A stretch of DNA of 64,000 bases from Bimuria novae-zelandiae CBS 107.79 (lineage: Eukaryota > Ascomycota > Dothideomycetes > Pleosporales > Didymosphaeriaceae). Below are positions 34,418-45,913 of the stretch, in pieces (positions within the stretch are counted from its first letter, which is position 1; the number at the start of each line of letters is the position of its first letter). The notes under the pieces are model-generated. The model made no database searches, was not told the origin of the DNA, and worked only from the letters and a program-made list of their open reading frames with translations. The stretch covers positions 291,952 to 355,951 of the forward strand of contig ML976696.1 in NCBI GenBank assembly GCA_010015655.1, written 5' to 3'. The position numbers and the translations under genes were made by a program.

Positions 34418-37400
34418 ATGAGCGCAGACGTCGCGTCTTCCGCTGCTGCCGACATCTCTTCATCGGCGCCGCGGCGCAAATCAGGACGCGTGCCAACTCA
34501 GCGCCAGCTATACTCGCCAACAGGAAGCGCGAAGAGGAAGCGCGGCGATGGCAATGACAGTGATGTCGACGACAACGCACCTTCGTCTGAAGAAGACGAG
34601 CCGGAAAGCAGTCCTGACGAAGAAGAAATAAAAGAGCGTCGCAAACAAAGCAGAAAGAAGAAGAACACGACCGCTGCTAAGAAGCCTCCGCAGAAGAGGC
34701 CAAAGACCAATGGCGAGATGCCTGGCTTGGCCATTCGTCCCGCCCCAGGTGCGAGGAAAAACACGGCGCGACCACGGAAAGCGCCCATCCGCAAGAGCGC
34801 GCTCGTGGAACAAGACGCAGACGGTCTGTATGGTAGGTTCTACGGCTTCTGGTGTGGCTTTTCACGCACTGGTTAACACCACAATAGCTGAGATTTTTGC
34901 GCGTGGGACACCCCTGAACGAGGTCGCCACGCAATGGATTGCTCGATTCAACGAACACGAGGCGAACGCTGTGGCGGAGATAGTGAACCTTGCGCTTCGA
35001 GCGTCTGGCTGCCATGTGCAGATCGGCGAGGACGATATCGCTGACCCAGACAATTGCCAACAGAGGCTGGAGGAGATTCAAGACGAATACAACGCGGTAT
35101 GTTTGCTGAAGCCATCGCTCCCCCGCGCATAGCTGACAGTCAACAGGAACAAGTCTCCGACTATCCGCTCGTTTCCAAAGCCAAGGGCGCCGCTGCCTTC
35201 CGCAACGCGCTTCACGATTTTTTCCTCGTTTTGACCGAAACGATAGCTCAGACAGGGCTCATGTACGAAGAGAACCAACTCATGGAGAACATCCAAGTGT
35301 GGATATGTCAAATGACCTCCGCGACAAATCGGCCGTTCCGTCACACCTTCACAGTAGCCGCCCTCGGCGTTAGCTCCGGCTTGTGTCGAATTGCAAGCGA
35401 CATTGCGGAGAGCACAGCCAAGATGATGCGACAGAAGGAGACGGAATCGAAGAAATCGCGCGCGAATAAATCGCGTTTGGCTACAATCGACAAAGAAACG
35501 GAGGAGCTCAATCAGAAGTTAGAACATGTGAAGGCTCTGATAACGGATTGGTTTGACACGGTCTATGTCCACCGATATCGCGATGTGGATCCCAAGATCA
35601 GGACAGAGTGCTGCGACGCGCTGGCGGACTGGATCATGACTTTCCCGGACATGTTCTTTGACGGCCAACATTTGCGATACTTGGGCTGGATACTCTCAGA
35701 CACCAACGAGGGTACACGTGCCGAGGTTTTGAAGCAACTTGCAAGGCTATATCGCGACAAAGACAAGCTTGCCGGCCTGAAAACTTTCACTGAGCGGTTC
35801 AGGTCCCGCATCGTCGAAATAGCAACTCGCGATGCGCATACCAACATTAGAGCCAGTGCTGTGGAGCTCCTTGATATCCTGCGAGAAGCCGGGTTCCTAG
35901 AGCCGGATGATATTGATGTCGTCGGGAAGTTGATCTTTGACTCTGAGCCGAAAGTTCGCAAGGCTGTTGTCGGTTTCTTTGCCGAGAACGTCAATGCTGC
36001 TTATGAACTTCAGATTGAAGACATGGGTGGACAGGAAGCTCTCGATGAGGCGCTAGCTCAGCCAGATGACGAAGAATACGAGAACCCCAGGCTAGAATGG
36101 CTGAAGATGAAGTGCCTCGTCGAGCAGTTATTGTCTTACGATGAGGACACCGGTTTTCCTTCACAGATCGAGCGCATAACTCCGTATGGTGCCGAGTTAG
36201 GCCTGGTGGCTGCCGGAATAGAGTCGCGGTTCTCTCTTGCTGCGCAGGCGTTGTACGATGCGATCCCGGAGGTTAGGTCTTGGGAAGTGTTGGCGGGATA
36301 CCTTGTCTACGATCACTCGCAGACTCCTACTGATATTGCTGGCGATGATGCCGAAGGTATGCTTCGACGGAACTGCAAGCTATCAGAGCAGGAGGAAACA
36401 GCCCTGCTCGATATTCTCAACGCCACAGTACGGATACGTCTCCAGCGACTCGCAGAGACTTCGAAAGACAAAAAGAAGACAAAAGACCAACGCAACAAGG
36501 GTTTGCGCGAACAAGAGGACACGGCGAAGAAGTTGACCGTCTTGATTCCACAGCTGCTCAAGAAATTTGGTGCACTGCCAGAAGCTGCGTCTCTATGCCT
36601 TCGCCTCGAGCGTGAGCTAAATCTAGACGTGTTTCAGGAGCTGCGGCAAAATACTGCGCTAACCGCGCTACTGGACGACATAAACAAACAGTTCCTTACA
36701 CATCATAGTGAGCGAGTTCTGGGTGAGGCAATAAGTTCCATTTTGCACGCTCTTAACAACGATGAGCTTAGGGAGCTTGTCGACAGCAAGACCCAAGCTC
36801 TTTGGGACGACCTTTCTGGGACTTTCGATGCGTTGCGACGAGGACGAGATCTCTCGATCAGGGGAGGTGTCGAGCGAAACATTCTCGCCGGCATCTCAAG
36901 CATTGTGCTTAAGATGTCGGAGCTCGCAAAGGCCTCTGAACCGGCAATCTTGGACCAGATAGCCCCTCCACCGAAGTCCCGGACCAAGAACCAAAGGCAC
37001 GCCGTACTGGACACCCCGCCGATCGCATCGCTACTACAAATCCTCGATCGGGGCGTGCCTGCTGACGACCTTGAAGGAGAGGTGGATGAAGCCGAAGATG
37101 CCCTTGTTCGTCACACCATGTCACTGATGCTGCCATATTTCCTCTGGAAGTGTCGGCACTTCTCGACCCACATCGAAGCCGGCACGCGGATACCGGATGA
37201 CGAGCTCACAGTAGTAGCGGAGCGACGAGACGTCTGCATCACGGTGCTCATGCGGGTCATAGAAAGCCGAAAGGGTGCAGACGAGCTTAGAGTCGAAGCC
37301 GCGGACCTCCTGCTCGACCTGTACAACCTCTTCCAAGCCCTCAAGACAATGAAAGCGAAGGCTAGCAAAGCTTCCAAGAAGTCAAACGGCCGCACATCTG

Positions 37401-38032
37401 ACGCGAACGACGACTGGGAAGCCCTTTGCCAGGAGATAGACAGTAATACCGTCCGTCTCCTTCTTCAAATCCATACCGCGCTCGAAGGTAACCTCGCGAA
37501 GCGCCTCCGCAAGCGTCTCGAGGGACCCGACGTTGACGATGATCCGATCGATGAAGACGATGAGCCTGAAAGCTCTGACGACGAAGGCGAAGACGAACAG
37601 CTGCAGAATCAGAAGCAGATCCTTGCCCTGCTCGCTGAAGAGCGCCTATGCACGTTCGGCAGTCGTGTCGTGCATGGCGTCCAGGTCGGATCTTTTGATT
37701 CAGCAGACGAGAAAGCTGTCCGCACGCGGTTAGAGCGCAATAAAGCGAAGCTGACGCCGAGCTGGAAGGAGGTTGTCGGACACCTGGACGCTAATAAGCA
37801 GGTCAAGGGCAAAGGTGGCAAGAAGGCTCTAGCGAAGGAGTCAGCTAAGGCAACGAAGAGCAAGGCGATTGTGATTGAGTCCGAGAGCGAGGATGAGGTG
37901 AGGGACGATCCGATTGAGGATGATGAAATGCCCGATGTAGAGGCAGGTGCAGAGACCGATACTGGGGCTGAGAAGGTTAATGGGGAAGCGGAGAGTGCAA
38001 ATGGAGACATAGAGAGCGTGCTGGGTGATTAA
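34418..38032 (+). CDS. Cohesin subunit Scc3/Psc3 (STAG/SA family)
   Basis: Exons 34418-34832, 34888-35096 and 35147-38032 give 1169 aa. The N-terminus is disordered, basic and acidic (KRKRGDGN..., SSEEDEPESSPDEEE, KKKNTTAAKKPPQKRPK). The conserved helical-repeat core starts with FARGTPLNEVATQWI and contains the STAG segment FRNALHDFFLVLTETI, then VHRYRDVDPKIRTECCDAL and LRYLGWILSDTNEGTRAEVL, the strongest family signatures. The C-terminus is acidic with Lys stretches. SA proteins bind the Scc1 kleisin and DNA and load or hold cohesin on chromatin. The intron at 35097 starts GTATG, and both splice phases close. Confidence 0.95.
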
Positions 38033-38525
38033 TAGTCGATGATGTTCATAGCGACCGTTGAGTACTGAGCGCGATGATGGTTCTTAACTTTCTTTCTTTC
38101 GTGCGCATAATTTCAAAGGGTTCTTTTCAAGGCGGCGGGGTATACCGCTCTGTACAAGGGCGTTGCAGGACTCTGACGATGAATGGCGTTCTGTATGGTA
38201 ACAGGAATTGGGTATGAATCGGCTCTGAGGGGTCGTGTGAATCGATGTGTATGTCTTCAGTACCTGCTTCCACTGCCGCAAAAATGTATGCTAATATGGA
38301 ACCGTGAATCCACTTCCACTGTTGCTTTAGCAAAAGCGTCTATGAGACCCTTCGCCGTTTTCAACTCCGTGAATCCGCTGAGTCTCCTGTGAGGCTGTGA
38401 AGCAAACAGGATATGTGACTCCTGGTTTTCAAAATGTTGTTCGCCATTGAATTGTGCATTTTAGGGCCCCTTTGTTCTTTCCTCGAGCCTTGACGCACAT
38501 ATCGATTATAATATCAATACACCAT
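38033..38525. other. Intergenic region, 3' flank of cohesin gene
   Basis: No feature is supported in this stretch. Confidence 0.4.
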
Positions 38526-38720
38526 CTATAACAGAAAATATTGGTCACTTAGCCGCACTCTTCTTGAGGTAAGTGGCCAAACCAAGGCAGCCAAAATCAA
38601 CCAATCATCTGCTCCTAAGTCCTGGTTCGCATATCGTCGCGCCTTAAACCTCAGCGCAACAGCAGCCGTTGCCAGTGCTGGAAAAACAATCGGAAGAACG
38701 AAGAAATGAGGCTGATAGCC
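38526..38720 (-). pseudogene. Relic of a PTH11-like fungal membrane receptor
   Basis: Minus-strand translation gives a 64-codon open stretch without an ATG: a hydrophobic helix (FVLPIVFPALATAAVALRF), a basic loop (KARRYANQ), then LGADDWLILAALV. The last motif is the hallmark of fungal seven-TM proteins of the PTH11/rhodopsin-like class (start of TM2). Neither the upstream TM1 start nor TM3-TM7 is recognisable on either side, and the frame stops at 38526. I infer a surviving fragment of a lost receptor gene. Confidence 0.5.
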
Positions 38721-39763
38721 TTCTCACTCGAGGCCCATGCTTTCTAACAGAAGTACAGGGATGCTTTTGGCTGGAGATGGCCAAATGCCTGGCTGGTGTT
38801 GATGGGTGCTGACAAGCCTATTTAGCCTGTGTGAACCCATCAGAGTACGCCTCGTCTTACTTACAGACACCGCAGCTAATCAACGCCCCATTTGTTGTTT
38901 GCACGAATACGCTGCACTCCACGAATTATGTGGAAGCATTAAGCGAATGGACCACCATCTTTTCCTTATTTACCTCTTGGTCCCTTGGTCCCTTGGTCAG
39001 GGGCTGAATATATGCTTGCGGTACCTAGCTGACGTAGCCTCGACAAATTAATAAGTATATGGCTTGCGCCGAATATCAAGATATTCAGCTAGATATTCTG
39101 TACAGTGTCAACATCCGGTAATGGAATGTGGTAGCGTACACTACTTACCTCTACACATAGCTTATTTTCGGACGATTCGCGTGTTCTTTTGATTAAATTC
39201 TAGAGCTCAGGAAGTATAACGAGATATACGTCGATAAGAGCGACAGAGGAGAAAATCGCGTCATGTGATAGCGAAAGTTCCGATGTCGCGTGTGCGTTGA
39301 GGGTAGCGTGATGGGGTGGTCATAACGAGCCTCATTGCGGGCTACTATCCATATTCTCAAGTCTATCTATACACTGATAACCGCCTGTTCTCTACCCTCA
39401 CTCCATCCGGTCATACGATCCTCCATTCAACGCCGATCCAAGGCGGCGTTTCCTAGAGAACAGTTCGCAGCAGCCAGTGATAGCTTTCACAACTACCAAG
39501 ACAGCGTGTGGGGAGTACCCAGGACCCATAATGCTGTGGCCGCTCGCTGGCGGTAAACCTCCAAGAGACGCGACAGGATACCGAGTTCGTTACAGCTCAG
39601 GCCGAAACTAAGTAGGAATACATAACAAATATTGGGGTTACCTTGATACCAGAGGATTCGTTCGATAATAATATGATACACCTATAATGGCGATAAGTAT
39701 GCTTTTGAAAGCACCAAAACCCCCCCATTCCCAGCCGCGCACGGCAGACATCTACACATGCCG
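38721..39763. other. Intergenic region
   Basis: About 1 kb with no coding signal I can support; it may contain further decayed receptor sequence beyond recognition. Confidence 0.35.
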
Positions 39764-41526
39764 CTAGCGGCCTTCTTTGATGCGAACTGCATTGCCGAAG
39801 GCAGGGAATGAGGAGCGGAAAGAGGGACCCAGACTCCAGTTGTTGAGGTTGCGGAGGTGGCTCTCGAAGGCAGGGTTGATGAGCCATTCATCATCGTCTT
39901 TCGGGAGCTGGCCGAGGGTGGTACCGGGAGTGCTGACGGGCTGCGGCGTCGCTGGTCCCGCAGGTGAACCAGCGTTGACAGCAGTTGAGAACGGGCTCGA
40001 GTGTGCGATGGAAGATGTGGTTGAGAGCGACGAGGCGTGGAGCTTGGAAGCTGGTAGAAGACAGTCTCGAGGTTCGTAGGGCCAGTTGAGAGAAATGGTG
40101 GTGGTGAAGGGAATGAAAAACGCATCGAATGTGGTATCTGTCTGAGTGGTGATCAGACTATCACGTAGCTTAGGCCTGTCCACTTGTTAGTTGACCGCTT
40201 TGATTTGAATGCTAGGTTATCAGACAAAAGTTGGAGGTAGGAGCAAGTAACTTACCACGGCACATGGTCGGTCCAGACGGGATGCGCAATAAAGAGCTGC
40301 GATGCTCGCGGAGTGACCCAGTCTGGGAGCCTGTCGTAATTCTCCGCTGATGGTTCTATCTGCCAGCGCATGATCAAAAACATAATGTAGACGATGGCAA
40401 CCTGTTCGGGAAGACCGCATATGTCAGGGAAAGTACGCAGAATGTCGGTGAAAAGCTTGGACAATGGATGGGCATCAACATTGCGGTCTGGGTAAACAAT
40501 GGGTGTGAAATTGGGATAATGAGGGCCGACCAGGGTCTTGATGTGATCGCCCGCTGCAGCACGTTGTTGTCGTTCGGTGAGAAAATCGAGCAGGATGGCG
40601 TCGAGCGGACATGTAGTGGGCAAGTTCCGCGGCAGCGTGAGATGAGGGACCAGGATAGGTGCATGGTAGCCCAGGCCGCTTCCCAAGCTGGCAGTGGTGA
40701 CGATGTGCGGTGGATGGGGTGGGCCCAGGCTAGGGTCGAGGTTTTGCGACTGGCCGTTGTTCTCCAGCAAGAAATTCACGCCCATCCTCTTGTCGTTATC
40801 AAAGGGACTCTGCTCATAATGCAGGTCAGGCGATGCGTGAGCGATGCGCTCGTGATGGTACTGGGAGGCTTCTGCAGGGAAACGGCGCTCGTGACCTGGT
40901 ACATGATCGCTAAAGGCGCCCCATGGACGCCCTGGATCAGTCACGCTGGGCGAGTGAATGCCATTCTGTGGAGAAACAGCAGCCTTCTCGCCCAGCGTGG
41001 CGTTGAGAATGCGCGGGTCATGAGGATGCGAGGTCGGCTGGTGGGATGGAGAAACAGGAAGGGGCGACCGGGTGGCCGCTGCTGCCAGTTCTGCGAGGCG
41101 CGAGTGCCATTGATCATGGTCGTTCCTTTCCCGAGACTCGCACGTACCACTCAGGCCATTCGAGCCGCGCAGGACAGGTGAAGCTATCGACACAATGCTC
41201 TCCAACCGCTTCCGCACGTCTTGGAGTTCGGCGAAGACCTGGTCCTTCTCGCGCAGCACCAATTGCAGGTCGTGGTACGGCTGTTGGCTCTCGAGCTCCT
41301 GGATGCGCCTGTTCAAAGCATCGATCTGGTTCTTGGTGCGCTCGCGGATGGCGCGCTGGGCTTCACGGTCGTTGGCGCGCTTCCTAGCGAGCTGTTCGGG
41401 GGTGAGGTTGGCGACGCCGCGAGAGGAGGTGCCAGTACGGCGCTTCTTGGATGACGGCTGCGACGCGCTCCCGTCGGTGACATCGGCTGGCCCGTCGTCG
41501 GCCGGGCTATGGACGTCCCCGGCCAT
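39764..41526 (-). CDS. bZIP transcription factor with DUF3425 domain
   Basis: Exons 40256-41526 and 39764-40175 (minus strand) give 560 aa. The basic region at residues about 46-66 (RKRANDREAQRAIRERTKNQI) keeps the N-x-x-x-A-Q/R-x-x-R type DNA-contact pattern of fungal bZIPs, followed by a short leucine-zipper-like helix. The C-terminal half holds the DUF3425 signature (NLPTTCPLDAILLDFL, LSKLFTDILRTFP, YIMFLIMRWQIEPS, then WTDHVPWPKLRDSL across the splice). This bZIP plus DUF3425 pairing is specific to filamentous ascomycetes and includes stress and secondary-metabolism regulators. It is divergent from the alpha/beta hydrolase with 285 bp between starts, so co-regulation is possible. Upstream in-frame ATG at 41589 is a less likely start. 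Confidence 0.88.
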
Positions 41527-41810
41527 CTTATCTGGGCCCAGTCTAGGGCGAGCTCTCAGATGTTGGTGGGCAAGAGTCGTGCGGTGCATAAAAAGCTCAC
41601 AAGCATGACTCGGCGGATCACCGGCCCTTTTGCGATTTGCGGGGAAGGCTTGCGACCTCACCTCTCGGGTAACCACTTCCCTCGGCGCTACCAGCGTAGC
41701 GCATCGGAGCTATGGGCAGCATGAAGGTAGCAATTTGACGAGGAGCATGTTGTCTTTGTGAGTGAAACCTCTACTTTTGATCTCCTCTTTCCATCTGCTC
41801 GGGCCCCAAT
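41527..41810. promoter_or_regulatory. Shared bZIP / hydrolase divergent promoter region
   Basis: 284 bp between divergent ATGs; no specific element is recognised. Confidence 0.4.
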
Positions 41811-43012
41811 ATGGCAGATCAACAACAGAAGACCATCTCCTTCAGCAACAGGGTCGGCATCGCGTCAACGACCCTGAATGCTAGTCGGTCATTGTCTCAA
41901 CCTCCATCGGAGCGCTGCTGATACGTCGTGTAGTGCTGGCAGCGACGGCCCGCCTATGGACTTCGCCGTTCAAGGGCCAGAATGGCGCCAACAACTACTA
42001 CAAGGACGTCATATATGCCATGATGCGGACTAGTTTGAGTAACCTCAATCTCGAGCAGGAGAGGTACACGCGCGTCCCGACGACCGAAGCCTACATCACG
42101 TTCTGCAAGAGCAATGGCATGACACCTGACAGTGTCACCCTGGGAAGCGGTACACAGGCGCATTGGCTTGGGAACAAGGACGCGAAGAGGGTTCTTCTGT
42201 GGTTCCACGGTTCGACTCGCCCTAAAGGATTCCGTAGCATGAGCTGACGGGCCGTAGGCGGAGGCTATGTCATGGCCGGATTAGCCGGCCACTTTCAATA
42301 CCTCGTCGACATGAAGGATATGCTCAACGCCCAAGGCTCCGACACAGCCGTCCTCGTCCTCGCATACGGTCTCGCGCCCGAGAACAAATACCCCACCCAG
42401 CTCACCCAAGCCGTCGAATGCCTCCGATACCTCTTGCACAAAACAGATCGCATTCCTTCGGACATCAGCATCGGCGGCGACTCCGCAGGCGGGAATCTCG
42501 CCATCGGTCTACTATCGCACCTTGCGCATCCTCATCCCGAGATCCCCGCATTGCACTTACCGACGAAACTGCACGCTGCGCTGCTGCTGTCGCCTTGGTG
42601 CTCTTTCAACACGCATACCCGCACCTACGAAACGAATGCGGAGAAGGACTGCTTCGATGGGAGGACGCTGGAGCGCTGGTCCTCCGCTTTTCTTGGTAGC
42701 GATTCGCCTTTCGCGGGTGACTTTTACAGTGAACCCGTCACAGCTCCGGCGTACTGGTGGGAAGGCACAGCGTCTGTGATCGAGGAGGTGCTGATCTGGG
42801 GCGGTGGAGACGAGATCATGCGCGATGGCATCGAGGAATTCGCCCAGCGCTTCACAAAGGGCTTTGGCAAGCAAGGCGGGCGTGTGAATTCGGTAATCAC
42901 GCCGAGAGCCGCGCACATGGAGATGATACTTGAATTGCTGCTGGGGTACAAGGGCGATAGCGGGACAGGCAGCGCAAAGGTCGTGCAGGATTGGGCTCGC
43001 GCGAAGCTGTAA
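41811..43012 (+). CDS. Alpha/beta hydrolase (HSL/steryl acetyl hydrolase type), frame broken in exon 1
   Basis: Exon 1 (41811-42209) and exon 2 (42258-43012) encode about 384 aa if one base is added near 41883. The intron interrupts the oxyanion motif, giving FHGGGYVMAG after splicing. The nucleophile elbow is GGDSAGGN, the acid is Asp in GGGDEIMRDG and the base is His in RAAHMEM. These mark the hormone-sensitive-lipase/arylacetamide-deacetylase branch, which hydrolyses acyl esters, often near membranes; a hydrophobic N-terminal segment (VIVSTSIGALLIRR) fits an anchor. From the ATG the frame runs into a stop at 41919 while the frame ending in the catalytic domain opens at 41885. A 32-nt GT-AG segment could also reconcile the frames but is shorter than usual fungal introns. 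Confidence 0.8.
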
Positions 43013-43674
43013 GTGAAGATAGTGGTTTGTATGCAGGATACTTGAATGCCACATTGGAGCGATTGTATTTACGGGGCGAACAGGGAAATGCAGTATATAA
43101 AGCTGCCCGAATTTCCTCAATCTGTTCAAATATCACAACTACACTACACACCGCTGAAAAAGCCCGATACAACGCAACTCAACTTGCGAACATACAACTG
43201 TTCAATTACAACTATACGATACAACATCTGAAGACTTCATTGCCTGCATCAAATATTTACTTCACGGCTTTCAATCAGTGCGCTATTACACAAGCTCAAC
43301 GTCCCACAAACCCCGCAACCTCGTGTTCCAACATTCCTGCACTCGGTCACACCTCACTTCATCAACATCCCATCACCTTCAAAATGACAACGCAACTAGC
43401 TATGCGCGGAAAATCCGACCTCCAAAAAGTCCCCATGGCACGTGCAAGCCTGGGCTGGAAGCCAGAGCAACACCACTGGTCAAGGCATGACAACGGATCC
43501 TATCGCAAAGGACGCGTGTGACGCCATCAACATCTTTGGCCATGATGGAAGCGAGAAGGCGTCATGGTGAATCGTGGAAGAGTACGATCTGACTGATCCA
43601 TTTATCGCAGATGCATTTGAAGCTGCTATCATCAGAGTGCAGTGATGGTGGTATTGTGACTTGTCCCCGTGCCT
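43013..43674. other. Intergenic region
   Basis: A 45-codon open frame starting at 43384 lies here but has no recognisable features; no gene is supported. Confidence 0.35.
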
Positions 43675-44499
43675 ATGGCCAACACCGTTGCACCCGTGGT
43701 AGTAAGTATCTCGATCTTGATGTTGGGAATATTGCTAATGAGCTGGATAGTCGTTGCTGCAATCCGTGCTTACGAAGCCAAATACCACCTGTGCATTGGC
43801 GAGAGAACCATGGTCTAGATCCGCACATACCGACAGAAGAACCCGTGGAAAGGACCATCGGACGATGGAGAGAGTTCGGTTTCCAACCCTGGCTCAGATC
43901 GAGATGAGAAATCTGATTCAGGCTCGGAGTCTGGCTCGGATGACGATGATCCGGATTCTGGTCGCGGCGGACATGGATCTGCAAACAAAAATCCCGAAGA
44001 TGGCTCTGATGAGGGTGAGGACGAGGACGACGGGCATTCTACTAGGAAGAAAGATGAGGACAAGAGGGACGTCAACGGGAAGAAAAACTCGCAAGAACGA
44101 CGAGAGCAAAGATGAGGACGAAACTCAGTTCTCGGATCTCCATCGGAAGACGAGGATGGCGAGGACGACGAGGACGAAGGTGCAGAAGAAGACACCCGTC
44201 CAGAAGAACAATACGCCCGTGCAAACGACCCTCGATACCCTCGGAACTGGGATTCGAGTGTGCCTGTTTACGACGCTATGGTTTGGTACAGGTCTCGTAA
44301 GAATAAATGGTCCGACGATGAGACTTTGCCGGGTGAGTACCTCACAGATGTACACACTTTCGCGCGAAACCACGATTCCGCGGTAGGCACAAACCCATGC
44401 GGTAATCTAGTCATCGTGCGTGCGGATCACCTGATCCTATATTATACCATCGAAACAGCTCATCTTTGGCGCTCCCGTCCTCCACTCACTCCTTTCTAA
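43675..44499 (+). pseudogene. TM/acidic protein gene with two in-frame stops
   Basis: A single frame of 275 codons from the ATG at 43675 to the stop at 44497 is interrupted only by TAG at 43816 and TGA at 44113. It begins MANTVAPVV and has one clear TM helix (VSISILMLGILLMSWIVV), a short polar segment, then a long acidic Ser/Asp/Glu-rich region (SDSGSESGSDDDD..., EDEDGEDDEDEGAEED) and a more ordered end (YPRNWDSSVPVYDAMVWYRS). A GTGAG donor-like site near 44331 may mark the true last exon boundary. No family is recognised. The continuity of composition across both stops suggests one gene with two nonsense changes. It could also be chance low-complexity sequence. Confidence 0.4.
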
Positions 44500-44955
44500 T
44501 GAGCCAGTTATCCGGAGAATACGGTCACGCAAAGGGGCATTCATGCGTACATGTGACATGTTTTAAGGCGGTGGGGATGTTTGTAGGTGGAGTCGTGGCG
44601 CTGGGATGTTGCTTGTAGCAAGACACTAGTGGTAGTGTTATTTTTGTGTAACAGCGAGTGTGCCTACAAGTTGAAACGGACGTGCGCGTGGGTTGCTGGG
44701 TGGATATCGGGTTGGCGCGGTTGCCGCTGTGAGCGTGGGAAGGTGCACTGTGGTGTTTCTCGTCTCTAAAGTCAGGATAACATTTGCGGAGTGTCAGTAT
44801 ACCAGTGAGAAATCAACGTTTGGAGAACCTCTGAAAGGGGTATATTGGACTCGTGAAGCGGCATAGACGCTGTAGTATAGTATAGACCAGCTTTTCCCCA
44901 AACCGGCGCCCTAACGCCGTGTAAATGCTCTTCGTACAAATTCCCTAAGTGACCG
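44500..44955. other. Intergenic region
   Basis: About 450 bp of 3' flank before MRT4; no feature is supported. Confidence 0.4.
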
Positions 44956-45716
44956 CTACTCCTCCATCGCGCCCACTTCAGTTACAGCCTCCTTCTTAGT
45001 CGAGTAGTACGCCTTCATATCGACCTTGAAGTCCGCCATCGCAACGCCGAACATCTTCAATAGCGCCGTTTGGTGGCTGTTCAGCACTTGCCCCTCCTTG
45101 CAAACGGTATACGGCGCATCGAGAATGACCTTGCCCTTATCGAGCTTCGTCGGCATGCCCCACTTTCGCACTGTCGTCTCCATGCTGTGCGGCAGCGGCA
45201 CGTCCTCCTCCGCTGGCAGCTCTCCGCCTCTTGAATATACAACACCGGCGGGCACGGTAAAGGTCTGCGTGGCCGTGACGCCGGCGCGGGCAAAGTCTGT
45301 CTGCGAGTAGGCGGCGAAATACTCGAGGACCTCGGTCGGATCGCGATTCGTGAAAAAGAGACCGACGTTGCCTTGCAGATAGGGCTCCAGCTGCGAGAGG
45401 TTCGTGAGGTGCTCTTCGGCGGGCGTTTGGCCCAGTGCTTTCGCCATGACCTTGGTCTTGCCGAAGAATATCCTACACAATGATCAGTTATATGTTGCAA
45501 TGCATATAGCAGAGATTCTGCGCACCGGCTGTCCGAGAACTCAGCGCGCACCTCCTTCAGGTACGAGTTGCGCATGTTCTCCACGGCGAAGACAAAAATG
45601 TACTGGAAATTGTCGGCCGCCTCCTGCACATTGGCAAAGAGTTTCTGCGACAGCTCCTTGCCCTTCTTGTCCGTCTTGGACAGGTGGACGACTCTGGCGC
45701 GCTTCGACTTCGGCAT
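44956..45716 (-). CDS. MRT4: Ribosome assembly factor Mrt4 (P0-like)
   Basis: Exons 45526-45716 and 44956-45472 (minus strand) give 235 aa, the size of yeast Mrt4. The N-terminus is MPKSKRARVVHLSKTDKKGKE, followed by the L10/P0-like RNA-binding fold (NFQYIFVFAVENMRN, then IFFGKTKVMAKALG across the splice). It also has LFFTNRDPTEVLEYF, YSQTDFARAG and FTVPAGVV, and GMPTKLDKGKV. It lacks the P0 C-terminal stalk peptide, which separates Mrt4 from P0. Mrt4 occupies the P0 site on pre-60S particles in the nucleolus and is exchanged for P0 later. Confidence 0.95.
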
Positions 45717-45913
45717 GGTTGTGGTGCTGCTTATCGATTTGCGAAAGTAGAAAAAAGTTCAGAGTCGCGTCGCAATTTTGGCGGGGAATTGTAGGCGAGC
45801 ACCGGGCTTGGCGGCCGAGGCTCAAGCGTCCTGTTGCCCAACAATCACGCGGGAGCTCTGCAACTGCATGCGAAAAGACGTTTACGACGTTATGAAGCGC
45901 CGCGGAAGAAGAG
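45717..45913. promoter_or_regulatory. Compact MRT4 / MDM10 divergent promoter
   Basis: Only 197 bp separate the divergent ATGs, so the two genes must share regulatory sequence. Confidence 0.5.
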
